From positions 1 to 64,000 of the forward strand of contig NZ_JWTB01000001.1 of assembly GCF_000813845.1 (NCBI RefSeq): a DNA stretch of 64,000 bases, given 5' to 3'. Below, piece after piece: positions 33,551 through 42,169 of the stretch. Under the pieces are notes generated by a model. It worked only from the letters and a program-made list of their open reading frames with translations. It searched no databases and was not told the DNA's origin. The number at the start of each line of letters is the position of its first letter. Within the stretch, counting starts at the first letter, position 1. Position numbers and translations under genes: made by a program. The DNA comes from Pseudarthrobacter phenanthrenivorans (lineage in GTDB: Bacteria > Actinomycetota > Actinomycetes > Actinomycetales > Micrococcaceae).

Positions 33551-33565
33551 ACGGGCCGGGGCCGG

Positions 33566-34867
33566 CTACGCGGCAGTGCCGAAGAACAACTCCGCCACGG
33601 CGGCCAGGCGCAGGGGGTCTTCCACGCCGCACAGCTCGCGGGCTGAGTGCATGGAGAGCAGCGGCACGCCCACGTCCACGGTCCGGATCCCCAGCCGGGT
33701 GGCCGTCAGCGGACCGATGGTGGAGCCGCAGGGCACCACGTTGTTGGAAACGAACTCCTGGAACGGCACGCCTGCTTCCCGGCAAAGGCGGGCCCAGAAT
33801 GCGGCTCCGGGGGCGTCGGTGGCGTAGCGCTGGTTGGCATTGATCTTCAGGAGGGGGCCACCGTTCAGCACCGGGTGGTTGGCGGGGTCGTGCCGCTCGG
33901 GATAGTTGGGGTGCACGGCGTGCCCGGCGTCGGCAGAGAGGCAGAACGACGCCGACAGGGCCTGCCGCCGCTGGCTCGCCGTGGCACCCAGGCCGTCGGA
34001 GATGCGCACCAGCACGTCCTCAAGGATGGGACCGCACGCACCTGAGCGTGAGTTGGAGCCGATTTCCTCGTGGTCGAACGCGGCGAGCACCGCAATGGGG
34101 CCGCCGGCCGGCGCGGATCCGGAATGGGCGGCCAGCGCCGCCAGCCCGGCGTGCGTGGCCGAAAGGTTGTCCAGCCGCCCTGATGCGAAGAACTCCCCCT
34201 TGCCCCCGAAAACCGCCGGTGCCTGCGTGTCTGCCATGACGACGTCGTACCCGCCGATCTGCCCCGGGTCGACGGACGCACCGGCGACCGCGGACGCCAG
34301 GACGCCCAACAGGTCCGATTCGGCGGGGTTCCCGAGGCCCCACACCGGGTTCATGTGGCGTTGCTTGTCCAGCGTGAGTCCCTCATTCACGGCCCGGTCC
34401 AGGTGGATGGCCAGCTGGGGGAAGCGCAGCATGGGGCCGGTCGCCGTGAGGTGTTCCGTGCCGTCGAGCATCACCAGCCGGCCCGCGAGCCGCAGCTCGC
34501 GGTCCAGCCAGGAGTTCAGCAGGGGCCCGCCGTAGATTTCCACCCCGGCCTGCAGCCAGCCGTGCGCGCCGATGGTGGGCTTCGGCTTGAGTTTGAACGT
34601 GGGCGAATCGGTGTGGGCGCCGAGGATATTGAACCCCGTGGTTGGTCCCGCGCCGTCCGGGACCACCCACGCGATCAGGGCGCCGTCGCGGATGATGAAG
34701 AAGGATCCGGGCCCGCCTTCCCACGGCTGCAGCTCATCCAGGCGGGTGAAGCCCACTTCCTCCAGCCGCCGGCCGCCCTCGTGGGCGGCGTGGAAGCTCG
34801 ACGGCGACGCGCTGACATAGGCGCCAAGGTCCTGGATGTGGTCTGCGGCAGAGGAAGGCAAAGGCAT
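33566..34867 (-). CDS. apeB: M18-family aminopeptidase
   Basis: The 433-aa product has the M18 layout: ILGAHTDSPTFKLKPKP (metal-binding H-x-D), AFDHEEIGSNSRSGACGP (E-E pair), HAVHPNYPERHDPANHPVLNGGPLLKINANQRYATD, and a C-terminal LLSMHSARELCGVED. It removes N-terminal residues from peptides in the cytoplasm using two zinc ions. The ATG at 34867 is chosen because the family N-terminus follows; the upstream extension is Arg/Pro-rich and not conserved. Confidence 0.93.
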   Translation of the reverse strand: MPLPSSAADHIQDLGAYVSASPSSFHAAHEGGRRLEEVGFTRLDELQPWEGGPGSFFIIRDGALIAWVVPDGAGPTTGFNILGAHTDSPTFKLKPKPTIGAHGWLQAGVEIYGGPLLNSWLDRELRLAGRLVMLDGTEHLTATGPMLRFPQLAIHLDRAVNEGLTLDKQRHMNPVWGLGNPAESDLLGVLASAVAGASVDPGQIGGYDVVMADTQAPAVFGGKGEFFASGRLDNLSATHAGLAALAAHSGSAPAGGPIAVLAAFDHEEIGSNSRSGACGPILEDVLVRISDGLGATASQRRQALSASFCLSADAGHAVHPNYPERHDPANHPVLNGGPLLKINANQRYATDAPGAAFWARLCREAGVPFQEFVSNNVVPCGSTIGPLTATRLGIRTVDVGVPLLSMHSARELCGVEDPLRLAAVAELFFGTAA

Positions 34868-34889
34868 GGTCCCGAGTCTAGCGCCGGCC

Positions 34890-36296
34890 CTACTCCGCGG
34901 GTGCCGGTGCAGCCTCCGTGGCCGGCACCTCCTGGCGGGCGGCTGCAGCACCCTTCCGGCGGTACCGCAGCACGCCCATCGCGACCACCACGGCGGCCAG
35001 CGCCAGGGACAGCAGCAGGGACTCCCGGGTGGACTCCACGATGACCATGCCGATCAGGAGCGCCACGATGCTGATGATGGCGGCCCAGGTGAGGTACGGG
35101 AAGAGCCACATCTTCAGCTGCAGGTCCTTGGCCGCGGCGCCCATGCGGCGGCGCAGGACCAGCTGGGAGGCGGAGATGACCAGCCAGACGAACAGGGCGA
35201 TCGCACCCGAAGTGTTCACCAGGAAGAGGAACACGGTGTCCGGGGCGATATAGTTCAGGCCCACGGTGATGAAGCCGACCACCGTGGAAGCGAGGACGGC
35301 TGCGGCCGGGACGCCGCGGCGGGAGATGCGGGTCCAGGAGCGGGGTGCGTCACCGCGGGTGGAGAGCGAGAAGAGCATGCGGCTTGCGGTGTACAGGCCG
35401 GAGTTGAGGCAGGAGAGCACGGAGGTCAGGACCACGACGTCCATGATGGTTCCGGCGCCGGGGATGCCGAACAGTTCGATGACGGCCACGTAGGGGCTCT
35501 TGGCTACGGAGGCCGAGTTCCACGGCAGCAGGGTGACCACCACGGCGATGGAGCCGATGTAGAAGACGAGAATGCGCCAGACGGTGGATTTCACGGCCTT
35601 CTTGACGGCGTCGACCGGGTTTTCGGATTCGCCGGCTGCGATGGTGGCGATCTCGGCGCCGAAGAAGGAGAAGACAACCACCAGGATGCCGGCCAGGACA
35701 GCGCCGGGACCGTTGGGCATGAACCCGCCGTTGTTGACCAGGTTGCTCAGGCCGGGGGCCGGAACGCCGGGGATGAGGCCCAGGATGGCGGCGGCGCCGA
35801 AGATGAGGAAGAGGACGATCGCCGCCACCTTGATGGATGCGAACCAGAACTCGAACTCGCCGTAGGACTTGACCGAACCCAGGTTGGTCAGCGTCAGCAG
35901 CACCATGAGGACCAGTGCCCAGACCCACTGGTCGATGCCCGGCACCCAGCGGTGCATGATGGCAGCACCGGCGGTGGCTTCAATGCCCAGGACGATGATC
36001 CAGAACCAGGCGTAGAGCCAGCCGATGCTGAACCCTGCCCAGCGCCCCAGTGCCTTGTCCGCATAGGTGGAGAAGGATCCCGTTTCCGGGTTGGCCGCGG
36101 CCATCTCGCCCAGCATCCGCATCACCAGGATGACCACCAGGCCGGCGGCTGCGTACGCGATGAGGATGCCCGGGCCGGCCTGCTGGATTGCCGCCCCCGA
36201 GCCGACAAAGAGGCCCGCCCCAATGACGCCGGCGATGGCGATCATGGAAAGGTGCCTGGGTTTCAGGGACTTTGAGAGTTGCTGGTCAGCATGCAT
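34890..36296 (-). CDS. Amino-acid permease (APC family, GabP/AnsP-like)
   Basis: The 468-aa product has twelve hydrophobic segments and the conserved start KSLKPRHLSMIAIAGVIGAGLFVGSGAAIQQAGPGILIAYAAAGLVVILVMRMLGEMA, as in GABA/aromatic amino-acid permeases. SFFGAEIATIAAGESENP is also typical. It is predicted to import amino acids by proton symport; the substrate is unknown. The ATG at 36296 has AGGACGG on the minus strand. It is separate from the peptidase gene by 22 bp, so the two may be co-transcribed. Confidence 0.9.
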   Translation of the reverse strand: MHADQQLSKSLKPRHLSMIAIAGVIGAGLFVGSGAAIQQAGPGILIAYAAAGLVVILVMRMLGEMAAANPETGSFSTYADKALGRWAGFSIGWLYAWFWIIVLGIEATAGAAIMHRWVPGIDQWVWALVLMVLLTLTNLGSVKSYGEFEFWFASIKVAAIVLFLIFGAAAILGLIPGVPAPGLSNLVNNGGFMPNGPGAVLAGILVVVFSFFGAEIATIAAGESENPVDAVKKAVKSTVWRILVFYIGSIAVVVTLLPWNSASVAKSPYVAVIELFGIPGAGTIMDVVVLTSVLSCLNSGLYTASRMLFSLSTRGDAPRSWTRISRRGVPAAAVLASTVVGFITVGLNYIAPDTVFLFLVNTSGAIALFVWLVISASQLVLRRRMGAAAKDLQLKMWLFPYLTWAAIISIVALLIGMVIVESTRESLLLSLALAAVVVAMGVLRYRRKGAAAARQEVPATEAAPAPAE

Positions 36297-36534
36297 GGAA
36301 GCGCCGTCCTGTTGGGGAAATAGCAGAGGTTGAGCGACGTGCCTTGGCGACCACCGGCGGACCGTGTGATGCACCACATCGTCGTTTCACCCTAGGTCCG
36401 CCATTATGCGCCCTGCTTTGTGCAGTCCAACAGACCTGGTTGCGGCGAACAGGACGGCACTCCAAGCGGAGACCATCATAGGCAATGAAAGTTGCCTGTC
36501 AGGCATATTTGTAATGTGCCTGAAACCACGCGGA

Positions 36535-36565
36535 GAGCCACGTGCCCGGCCAGGCCACGTGGCTC
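36535..36565. terminator. Hairpin after ABC permease gene
   Basis: A 10-bp stem, AGCCACGTG/CACGTGGCT with an outer G-C pair (36535-36544 / 36556-36565), lies 16 bp after the ABC permease stop on the minus strand. The poly-T is poor. Confidence 0.5.
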
Positions 36566-36580
36566 CCCGACGTGCTGGAC

Positions 36581-37471
36581 CTACACGTCGCGCCGTTTCA
36601 GCAGGATGGCGGCGAGCAGCACGGGCACCACCACCCAGGCGCCAAGGACCAGTCCGGCCTGCCACGCTTCCAGGGTGTCCGGGACGTGCTGGGCGGCCGT
36701 CAGGGGTTCGACGGTGTTGCCGGGAAGGTACTTGCGGGCTTCCTTGAAGAAATCCCCGGGGATGAGCTGGAACGCGATGGGGGCCACGAAGAAGATACCC
36801 ACCAGGCTCATGATGCCGCCGGCCGAGTTGCGCAGCAGCGTGCCCAGGGCCATGCCGATGGCGGCCACGGCTGCCACGTAGATGCTGTTGACCAGGAGCA
36901 GCTTGACCGACTGTGAGCTGCCCAGGTCCAGGGCGAGGCCGTAGTTGTCCAGGATGGGTACGGCAGCGAGGCCGGCCACCCAGGTGGATACGGCGGTCAC
37001 CACGAAGGACGTCACCATCACCACCACCAGCTTGGCCGCGAAGGCGGGAAGACGCTTGGGCACGGCCGCAAAGGTGGACCGGGCCATGCCCGTGGTGAAT
37101 TCGGAACTCATCAGCAGGACGCCAAGGGACCCCAGGATCAGCTGGGCGAAGGCGATGCCCGAGGTGGGCACGCTGATGGCAAGGTCGCCGCCCTGGGATG
37201 CCATCCTGGCAGCGGCCTGCGGATCCCGTGTGGCGGCATCCGCGAACTGGCCCGTTCCCCAGGCAGACAGTGCGCCGAACCCGACCATCACGGCGGCGGT
37301 GGAGGCGAGCAGTATCAGCGTGGACAGGAGGCTGCGGAACTTGATGATTTCCGAGTTGAGGACCCGGAAAAACGTGGGGCCGGCCAGGGAACGTGCGCCG
37401 CGGGGATTGCGTGGGCCCGGGGCGGAGGCAGGTTCGGGGGAGGACGTTGATTCGGTGGTCAGGGAGCTCAT
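36581..37471 (-). CDS. ABC-2-type transporter permease
   Basis: The 296-aa product has six hydrophobic segments and an N-terminal cytoplasmic Ser/Pro-rich stretch. Motifs such as FFRVLNSEIIKFRSLLSTLILLASTAAVMVGFGAL and SLGVLLMSSEFTTGMARSTFAAVPKRLPAFAAKL resemble ABC-2 permeases for drugs or lantibiotic-type immunity. It overlaps the ATPase gene by one base (TAATG), a coupled pair. Confidence 0.87.
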   Translation of the reverse strand: MSSLTTESTSSPEPASAPGPRNPRGARSLAGPTFFRVLNSEIIKFRSLLSTLILLASTAAVMVGFGALSAWGTGQFADAATRDPQAAARMASQGGDLAISVPTSGIAFAQLILGSLGVLLMSSEFTTGMARSTFAAVPKRLPAFAAKLVVVMVTSFVVTAVSTWVAGLAAVPILDNYGLALDLGSSQSVKLLLVNSIYVAAVAAIGMALGTLLRNSAGGIMSLVGIFFVAPIAFQLIPGDFFKEARKYLPGNTVEPLTAAQHVPDTLEAWQAGLVLGAWVVVPVLLAAILLKRRDV

Positions 37472-38394
37472 TACTTGGTTACCTCCGCGGCGGGCAGGGA
37501 GTGGTATTCGACGTCGTCCTTGGTCAGTTCCATATAGGCCTCCTCGAGGCTGGCCACGAGCGGGGTGAGCTCGTAGACCATGACGTGGTTTTCAAGTGCT
37601 GCCGCGGCAATGGCCCTGGGCTCCAGGCCCGTCACCTCGAGAAGTTCGCGGTCGGGAACCTCGATGGTTGCACCCCGTGTGGCCAGCAGCTGGCGGAGCC
37701 GTTCCGGTTCGTCGGTGCGCACCCGGACCCGGGACCGGCCCTGGCCGCTGATGATGTCGTGGATCGGCGCATCGGCAATCACCTTGCCCCGCCCGATGAC
37801 GATCAAATGGTCAGCCGTCTGTGCCATCTCGCTCATCAGGTGGCTGGAGAGGAATACCGTCCGGCCCTGCCCGGCGAGGTACCGCACCAGGTTCCGGACC
37901 CAGACCACGCCCTCCGGGTCCAGGCCGTTGACCGGTTCATCGAGGATGAGGGTCTGCGGATCTCCCAGCAGGGCCGCAGCAATGCCGAGCCGCTGTCCCA
38001 TGCCCAGTGAGAAGCCGCCCGCCTTCTTGCGCGCCACCGCTTCCAGTCCCGTCATCTCGATGACCTCGTGCACCCGGGTTTTGGGGATGCCGTGGGTGGC
38101 GGCCATGGCCAGCAGGTGGTTGTAGGCGCTGCGGCTGGTGTGCACGGCCTTGGCCTCGAGCAGGGCACCCACCTCGCGCAGGGGTGCCTTGTGCCGGACG
38201 TAGGGCAGGCCGTTCACGGTGACGGATCCCGCCGTCGGCCGGTCGAGTCCCATGATCATGCGCATGGTGGTTGACTTGCCGGCCCCGTTGGGGCCCAGGA
38301 AACCCGTGACTTGCCCTGCCCGGACGGTGAAACTGACACCGGCCACGGCGGTCTTGGTGCCGTAGACCTTGGACAGTCCGTTTGCCTCGATCAT
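37471..38394 (-). CDS. ABC-2-type transporter ATP-binding protein
   Basis: The 307-aa ATPase has Walker A GPNGAGKSTTM, signature FSLGMGQRLGIAAALLGDPQTLILDEPVNGLDPEG, and an H-loop in VFLSSHLMSEM. A C-terminal extension of about 80 residues carries a DRELLEVTGL-type regulatory region, as in DrrA/NatA-like exporters. The ATG at 38394 has AAAGGACC upstream. It works with the overlapping permease as an exporter; the substrate is unknown. Confidence 0.92.
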   Translation of the reverse strand: MIEANGLSKVYGTKTAVAGVSFTVRAGQVTGFLGPNGAGKSTTMRMIMGLDRPTAGSVTVNGLPYVRHKAPLREVGALLEAKAVHTSRSAYNHLLAMAATHGIPKTRVHEVIEMTGLEAVARKKAGGFSLGMGQRLGIAAALLGDPQTLILDEPVNGLDPEGVVWVRNLVRYLAGQGRTVFLSSHLMSEMAQTADHLIVIGRGKVIADAPIHDIISGQGRSRVRVRTDEPERLRQLLATRGATIEVPDRELLEVTGLEPRAIAAAALENHVMVYELTPLVASLEEAYMELTKDDVEYHSLPAAEVTK

Positions 38395-38569
38395 GAATGG
38401 TCCTTTGGACGGCAGCGCGCGGCTGCACACGTTGGAATGGTGGAAAACAGGTCGGTGGAATACCCTTCCCACGCTATCGAGCCGGCAACGGCTTTTCGCC
38501 CGTCTCAGGGATGATTCAGGGGAGAATCAGGGTATTTCCGCGGGTGCCCCGTCCCCAAGGTCCGGCGGG

Positions 38570-40066
38570 TCAGCGGAGCGGGGAGTAATACGTCAGTGCG
38601 TGCGGCCGGACCGTGTAGGAGACACTGCGGACGCCGGCCAAGGCTTCCCCGTCGACTGCCAGCGCCATGGGTGCGCCGCCGGCGTCGATCCTGACCTCCC
38701 TGGCCTCGCGGAGATGGGTGATCCGGGAGGTGGCCACCGTTCCGGTGAGGACGGCCCACAGCAACCGGAGCCGGGCAAAGGATTCGTCAGCGGTGATGAG
38801 GCGGACATCAAGTACGCCGTCGTCCATTACGGGCCGGATCAGGGGAGCATGGTCGCGGGGGTAATAGCGGCCCCGGCCCAGGTACGCGATCCACACCTTG
38901 TGCCGGACGCCGTCCACGTTCAGGGTGATGGGGGTTCCTGCGGCAAAGGTCCGGAACATGGCGACGACGCCGGCCAGTGGCTTGCCCAGCGCGGGTTGCA
39001 GGTGTTCCCGCCGCCTGACGAAGTTCGGGTAGATGCCGATGCTGGAAGTGTTGAGCATTGCCAGTTCCGCGACTTCCGGAGCTCCGGCCAGCCCCCGTTC
39101 CACCGTGACAAGTCCGATGTCCGCCAGGGCGGCTTCGCCTTCGTTTGCAGCCTCCGCGGCATCCTTCAGGCTCCCCGTTCCGGCATCCCGGGCAAAATGA
39201 TTGAGGGTCCCGCCGGGGAGAACCAGGAGGGGCATGGAACGTTCGACGGCGGCCGCGGCCGCTGCGCCGACGGTCCCGTCACCTCCCCACACACCGAGGG
39301 CCCGGGTTCCGGGATGGTCGGCGGTCGCCTTGATGCGCGCCACCAGGTCCTCATCAGGCTGGACGGTATTTATATGCGCTTTGGGAAATACTTCCCGGAG
39401 TGCGGCAGCCGTTTCTTCTTTGAAGGAGCCGCCCAGGGTGTTGACCACGATGCTGAGCCCCTCCCCGCCTGGCACCGCAGGGGCTGTTGTCCACGCCCGC
39501 GTTGTCTGCGGGATAGGCGGGCGTACGGGCCACCAGTGACGGGTCACGAGCGCGGCGCCGGCCCCGATGGCCGAGCCGAACAGAACATCGGTTGGCCAAT
39601 GCGCACCGGTGTGCACCCGGGAGTAGGCAACCCCGGCCGCGGCCGGGGCAACGGCAAGCCCGAGCGCGGGACGCACCAGTCCCACCCCCACCGCGAACGC
39701 CACGGCGGACGCCGAGTGCCCGGACGGCATGGACGAACTTGTGGGCTGCGGGTGCACGAACCGGAAGACCGGCAGGTGTTCCGGCAACGGCCGGGTACGG
39801 GGGAGCAGGGTCTTGAAGACCACATTGGTGACCGCGGATGCCACACCTTGGGCAATCAGGCCGTGGAGGGCCGCCCTGCGCGTCTTTCCGGGAAACAACG
39901 CCAGCACAGCGGCAGTCCCCATCCAGAGCTTGCCGTTGTTGGCGGAGGCGGAAAGCCGCCGGAAAAACGTGTCGTGGTTGCCGCCTGGAAGGTTCGAAAC
40001 ATGCCGTAAGAGGTATCTATCAACCCGGCTGATCCAGCTCCTGCCCCGGGGCTTCATGCTTTGCAT
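38570..40066 (-). CDS. PAP2 phosphatase - diacylglycerol kinase fusion
   Basis: The 498-aa product joins two enzymes. Residues 1-200 are a PAP2 phosphatase with KTLLPRTRP, SSSMPSGHSAS and SRVHTGAHWPTD. Residues 205-498 are a lipid-kinase catalytic domain with GVWGGDGTVGAA and VLPGGTLNHFARD. PAP2 removes phosphate from a lipid such as phosphatidate or undecaprenyl-PP; the kinase adds one to a lipid alcohol. One chain could thus interconvert lipid phosphates at the membrane. An AGGGTG precedes the ATG. Confidence 0.9.
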   Translation of the reverse strand: MQSMKPRGRSWISRVDRYLLRHVSNLPGGNHDTFFRRLSASANNGKLWMGTAAVLALFPGKTRRAALHGLIAQGVASAVTNVVFKTLLPRTRPLPEHLPVFRFVHPQPTSSSMPSGHSASAVAFAVGVGLVRPALGLAVAPAAAGVAYSRVHTGAHWPTDVLFGSAIGAGAALVTRHWWPVRPPIPQTTRAWTTAPAVPGGEGLSIVVNTLGGSFKEETAAALREVFPKAHINTVQPDEDLVARIKATADHPGTRALGVWGGDGTVGAAAAAAVERSMPLLVLPGGTLNHFARDAGTGSLKDAAEAANEGEAALADIGLVTVERGLAGAPEVAELAMLNTSSIGIYPNFVRRREHLQPALGKPLAGVVAMFRTFAAGTPITLNVDGVRHKVWIAYLGRGRYYPRDHAPLIRPVMDDGVLDVRLITADESFARLRLLWAVLTGTVATSRITHLREAREVRIDAGGAPMALAVDGEALAGVRSVSYTVRPHALTYYSPLR

Positions 40067-40087
40067 GTGTTCACCCTATCCCCGGGC

Positions 40088-41350
40088 TTAGTTCCCGCCG
40101 GGCCGCGACTCCCTGTTTGCGGGTTCCTGGGTTGCAGGCTCCCGGCTGGGCGTTTCGGGGGCAACACTGAGGGGCCGAGCCGCACCGGCCAGCAGCAGCG
40201 CAACCACGATGGGAAACATGATTGCCAGCAGGGCGGTGTGGATGCCGATGAGATCACCCAGGTACCCCAGCAGTGGCGGCCCCGCAAGAAACGATATATA
40301 CCCCAAAGTGGATACAACGGAAACGCGCGCCGCCGAGTGGCGGGGATCATCCGATGCTGCGGACATGCCCATAGGAAAGGCAAGGGCCGCCCCCACTCCC
40401 CACAGCGCGGCACCTACGCCGGCGAGCCAGATATTGGGTGCCAGCACAAAGAGACCAAGGCCGGCGGCAGCTGCTGCCATGCTGGCCCGGAGCACCACGA
40501 CGCGGCCGTACTTGTCGATCACCCGGCCGCCGAGGAACCGCATTGCCGTCATGGCCAGGACGAACAGGGCGAACATGAGTGCCCCGGTGGACTCGGATGT
40601 ACCGAGCCCGTCCACGGAAGCCTTCGCAATCCAGTCGTTGCCCGCTCCTTCCGTCAGGGTTGCCCCCAGCACCACCACGCCGATGAGCAGCGTCCTGCCA
40701 TCGCGCCAGGCGGACGGCCCCTTGGCGGGCTTCGGCTCCGCTGCAGCCGGCGCGGTTGACAGGTGGGGAAGGAAATAGCGGGGGGCAGTGAGGGCCACCA
40801 GCACAACGACGCCGGCGATGACCAGCAGGTGCACGGGAAGGTCCACGCCCAGGGTGGACAGTCCGGCGCCGACCAAGGCGCCCACGAACGCTCCGCCGCT
40901 GAAGGCCGCATGGAACTGCGGCATGATGGTGCGCCGAAGCTTGTGTTCGACATCGGCGCCTTCAATGTTCTGTGCCACGTCCCATAGCCCGATGCCGATG
41001 CCGAAGAAGAACAGGGACACCGCCGTCCCGGGAATCGATACAGCCGAAAGGGAAAGGGCGATGCCGACGCCGGCAGCGGCAGCCAGCATTCCGGCAGACC
41101 GGACCGTATTGGCGGTGCCGATCCTCCCAACGACCAGGCCGGCCGTGGGAAGGGCGAGGAGGGAGCCGACGGCAGTGCACAGCAGCAGCGTGCCCATTTG
41201 GCCGGAGGTGATCTGGAGGGTCTGGGTGACAGCGGGGATGCGGGCGGCCCAACTGGCAAAGACAAGCCCGTTGATGCCAAAGACCACGAACGTGGCGGCG
41301 GCAGCGGCGTTCAACCCCGCGTGCTCGTCTGTACCGGTGTTGATGCTCAT
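40088..41350 (-). CDS. MFS transporter
   Basis: The 420-aa product has twelve hydrophobic helices and the early motif VFGINGLVFASWAARIPAVTQTLQITSGQMGTLLLCTAVGSLLALPTAGLVVGRIGTA, as in the fucose-permease-like/YbjJ group. It is predicted to be a proton-coupled exporter or importer of a sugar-like or drug-like solute. The ATG overlaps the DeoR stop (ATGA), so the regulator and transporter are one operon. Confidence 0.9.
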   Translation of the reverse strand: MSINTGTDEHAGLNAAAAATFVVFGINGLVFASWAARIPAVTQTLQITSGQMGTLLLCTAVGSLLALPTAGLVVGRIGTANTVRSAGMLAAAAGVGIALSLSAVSIPGTAVSLFFFGIGIGLWDVAQNIEGADVEHKLRRTIMPQFHAAFSGGAFVGALVGAGLSTLGVDLPVHLLVIAGVVVLVALTAPRYFLPHLSTAPAAAEPKPAKGPSAWRDGRTLLIGVVVLGATLTEGAGNDWIAKASVDGLGTSESTGALMFALFVLAMTAMRFLGGRVIDKYGRVVVLRASMAAAAAGLGLFVLAPNIWLAGVGAALWGVGAALAFPMGMSAASDDPRHSAARVSVVSTLGYISFLAGPPLLGYLGDLIGIHTALLAIMFPIVVALLLAGAARPLSVAPETPSREPATQEPANRESRPGGN

Positions 41351-42120
41351 ACGTTCACTACTTCCACAGAAAATTTGTCGAGTTCAGCTTTGTCGTGCCC
41401 GCTGAGTTGCCTGTCCGTGACGATGGTGTCCACCCGGTCCAGGCCGGCGACGAGCACCCGGGCAGTCGCATGCCATTTGGCTGCGGAGGCCGCCACCACA
41501 ACGCGGCCGGCGGACTGCAGGCCCGCACGTTTGACCGCGGCATCGTCCAGGTCGTGGGCCAGCAGGCCGTCCTGGAAGTCCATGGCGCAGGGCGTGACAA
41601 TGGCGGTGTCGAAGCGGAGGGACCTGATGTTCGATTCGGCGAGGGGTCCCCGGAAGGAGAACTCACCGGGCATGACGCTGCCGCCGGGCAGCAGCAGGGA
41701 CGGCCGCGGGCCTCCGGTGCCGTCGCCCTGGGCCGCAGCATTGAGCGCCTGCAGGGACATGGGCATCAGCGTCAATTCGCGGCCGGATAAGGCCCTGGCT
41801 ACCTCCGTCGCTGTGCTTCCGCTGTCCAGCCAGACGTGTTCCCGGTCCGCCACCAGGGCGGCGACGGCGGCGGCGATACGGGCCTTTGCGTCACGCTCCT
41901 CCAGCTCGCGCTGGCCGTAACCGGGGTTCTGCCCTTGGCCGATCAGGCTCCTGGCACCGCCGTGGACCCGGCGGAGGACGCCGTGGCCTGCGAGTATCTC
42001 GAGGTCGCGGCGGATGGTGGCGCCGGAGGCGGCGCAGGCCTGCATCAGCTCTTCCACAGTGGCGCCCGACTGGCGCCGCAGGATTTCGGCGATAGTCCGG
42101 TGCCGCTCATCCGTCTTCAT
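41347..42120 (-). CDS. DeoR-family transcriptional repressor
   Basis: The 257-aa product has an N-terminal winged HTH (RHRTIAEILRRQSGATVEELMQACAASGATIRRDLEILAGHGVLRRVHGGA) and a C-terminal DeoR sensor domain (VWLDSGSTATEVARAL...DTIVTDRQL). It probably responds to a phosphorylated sugar. The ATG at 42120 has no Shine-Dalgarno sequence; TATCGT six bases before it suggests leaderless transcription, just below a perfect palindrome. It is predicted to repress itself and the coupled MFS gene. Confidence 0.9.
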   Translation of the reverse strand: MKTDERHRTIAEILRRQSGATVEELMQACAASGATIRRDLEILAGHGVLRRVHGGARSLIGQGQNPGYGQRELEERDAKARIAAAVAALVADREHVWLDSGSTATEVARALSGRELTLMPMSLQALNAAAQGDGTGGPRPSLLLPGGSVMPGEFSFRGPLAESNIRSLRFDTAIVTPCAMDFQDGLLAHDLDDAAVKRAGLQSAGRVVVAASAAKWHATARVLVAGLDRVDTIVTDRQLSGHDKAELDKFSVEVVNV

Positions 42121-42131
42121 GAGCAAACGAT

Positions 42132-42163
42132 ATCAAGTAATGATCATTTGATCATTACTTGAT
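42132..42163. promoter_or_regulatory. Perfect 15+15 bp palindrome upstream of DeoR gene
   Basis: The arms atcaagtaatgatca (42132-42146) and tgatcattacttgat (42149-42163) are exact inverted repeats with a two-base spacer. The element ends 12 bp before the DeoR start and covers the expected promoter spacer. Autorepression is inferred. Confidence 0.8.
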
Positions 42164-42169
42164 CAGCTG

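Noticed and set aside
34836..36275. Plus-strand ORF (479 aa) opposite the permease and peptidase genes
   Set aside because: Gly/Asp/His/Gln-rich shadow of two clear minus-strand genes.
38369..40009. Plus-strand ORF (546 aa) opposite the PAP2-kinase gene
   Set aside because: Shadow of a minus-strand gene with complete catalytic motifs.
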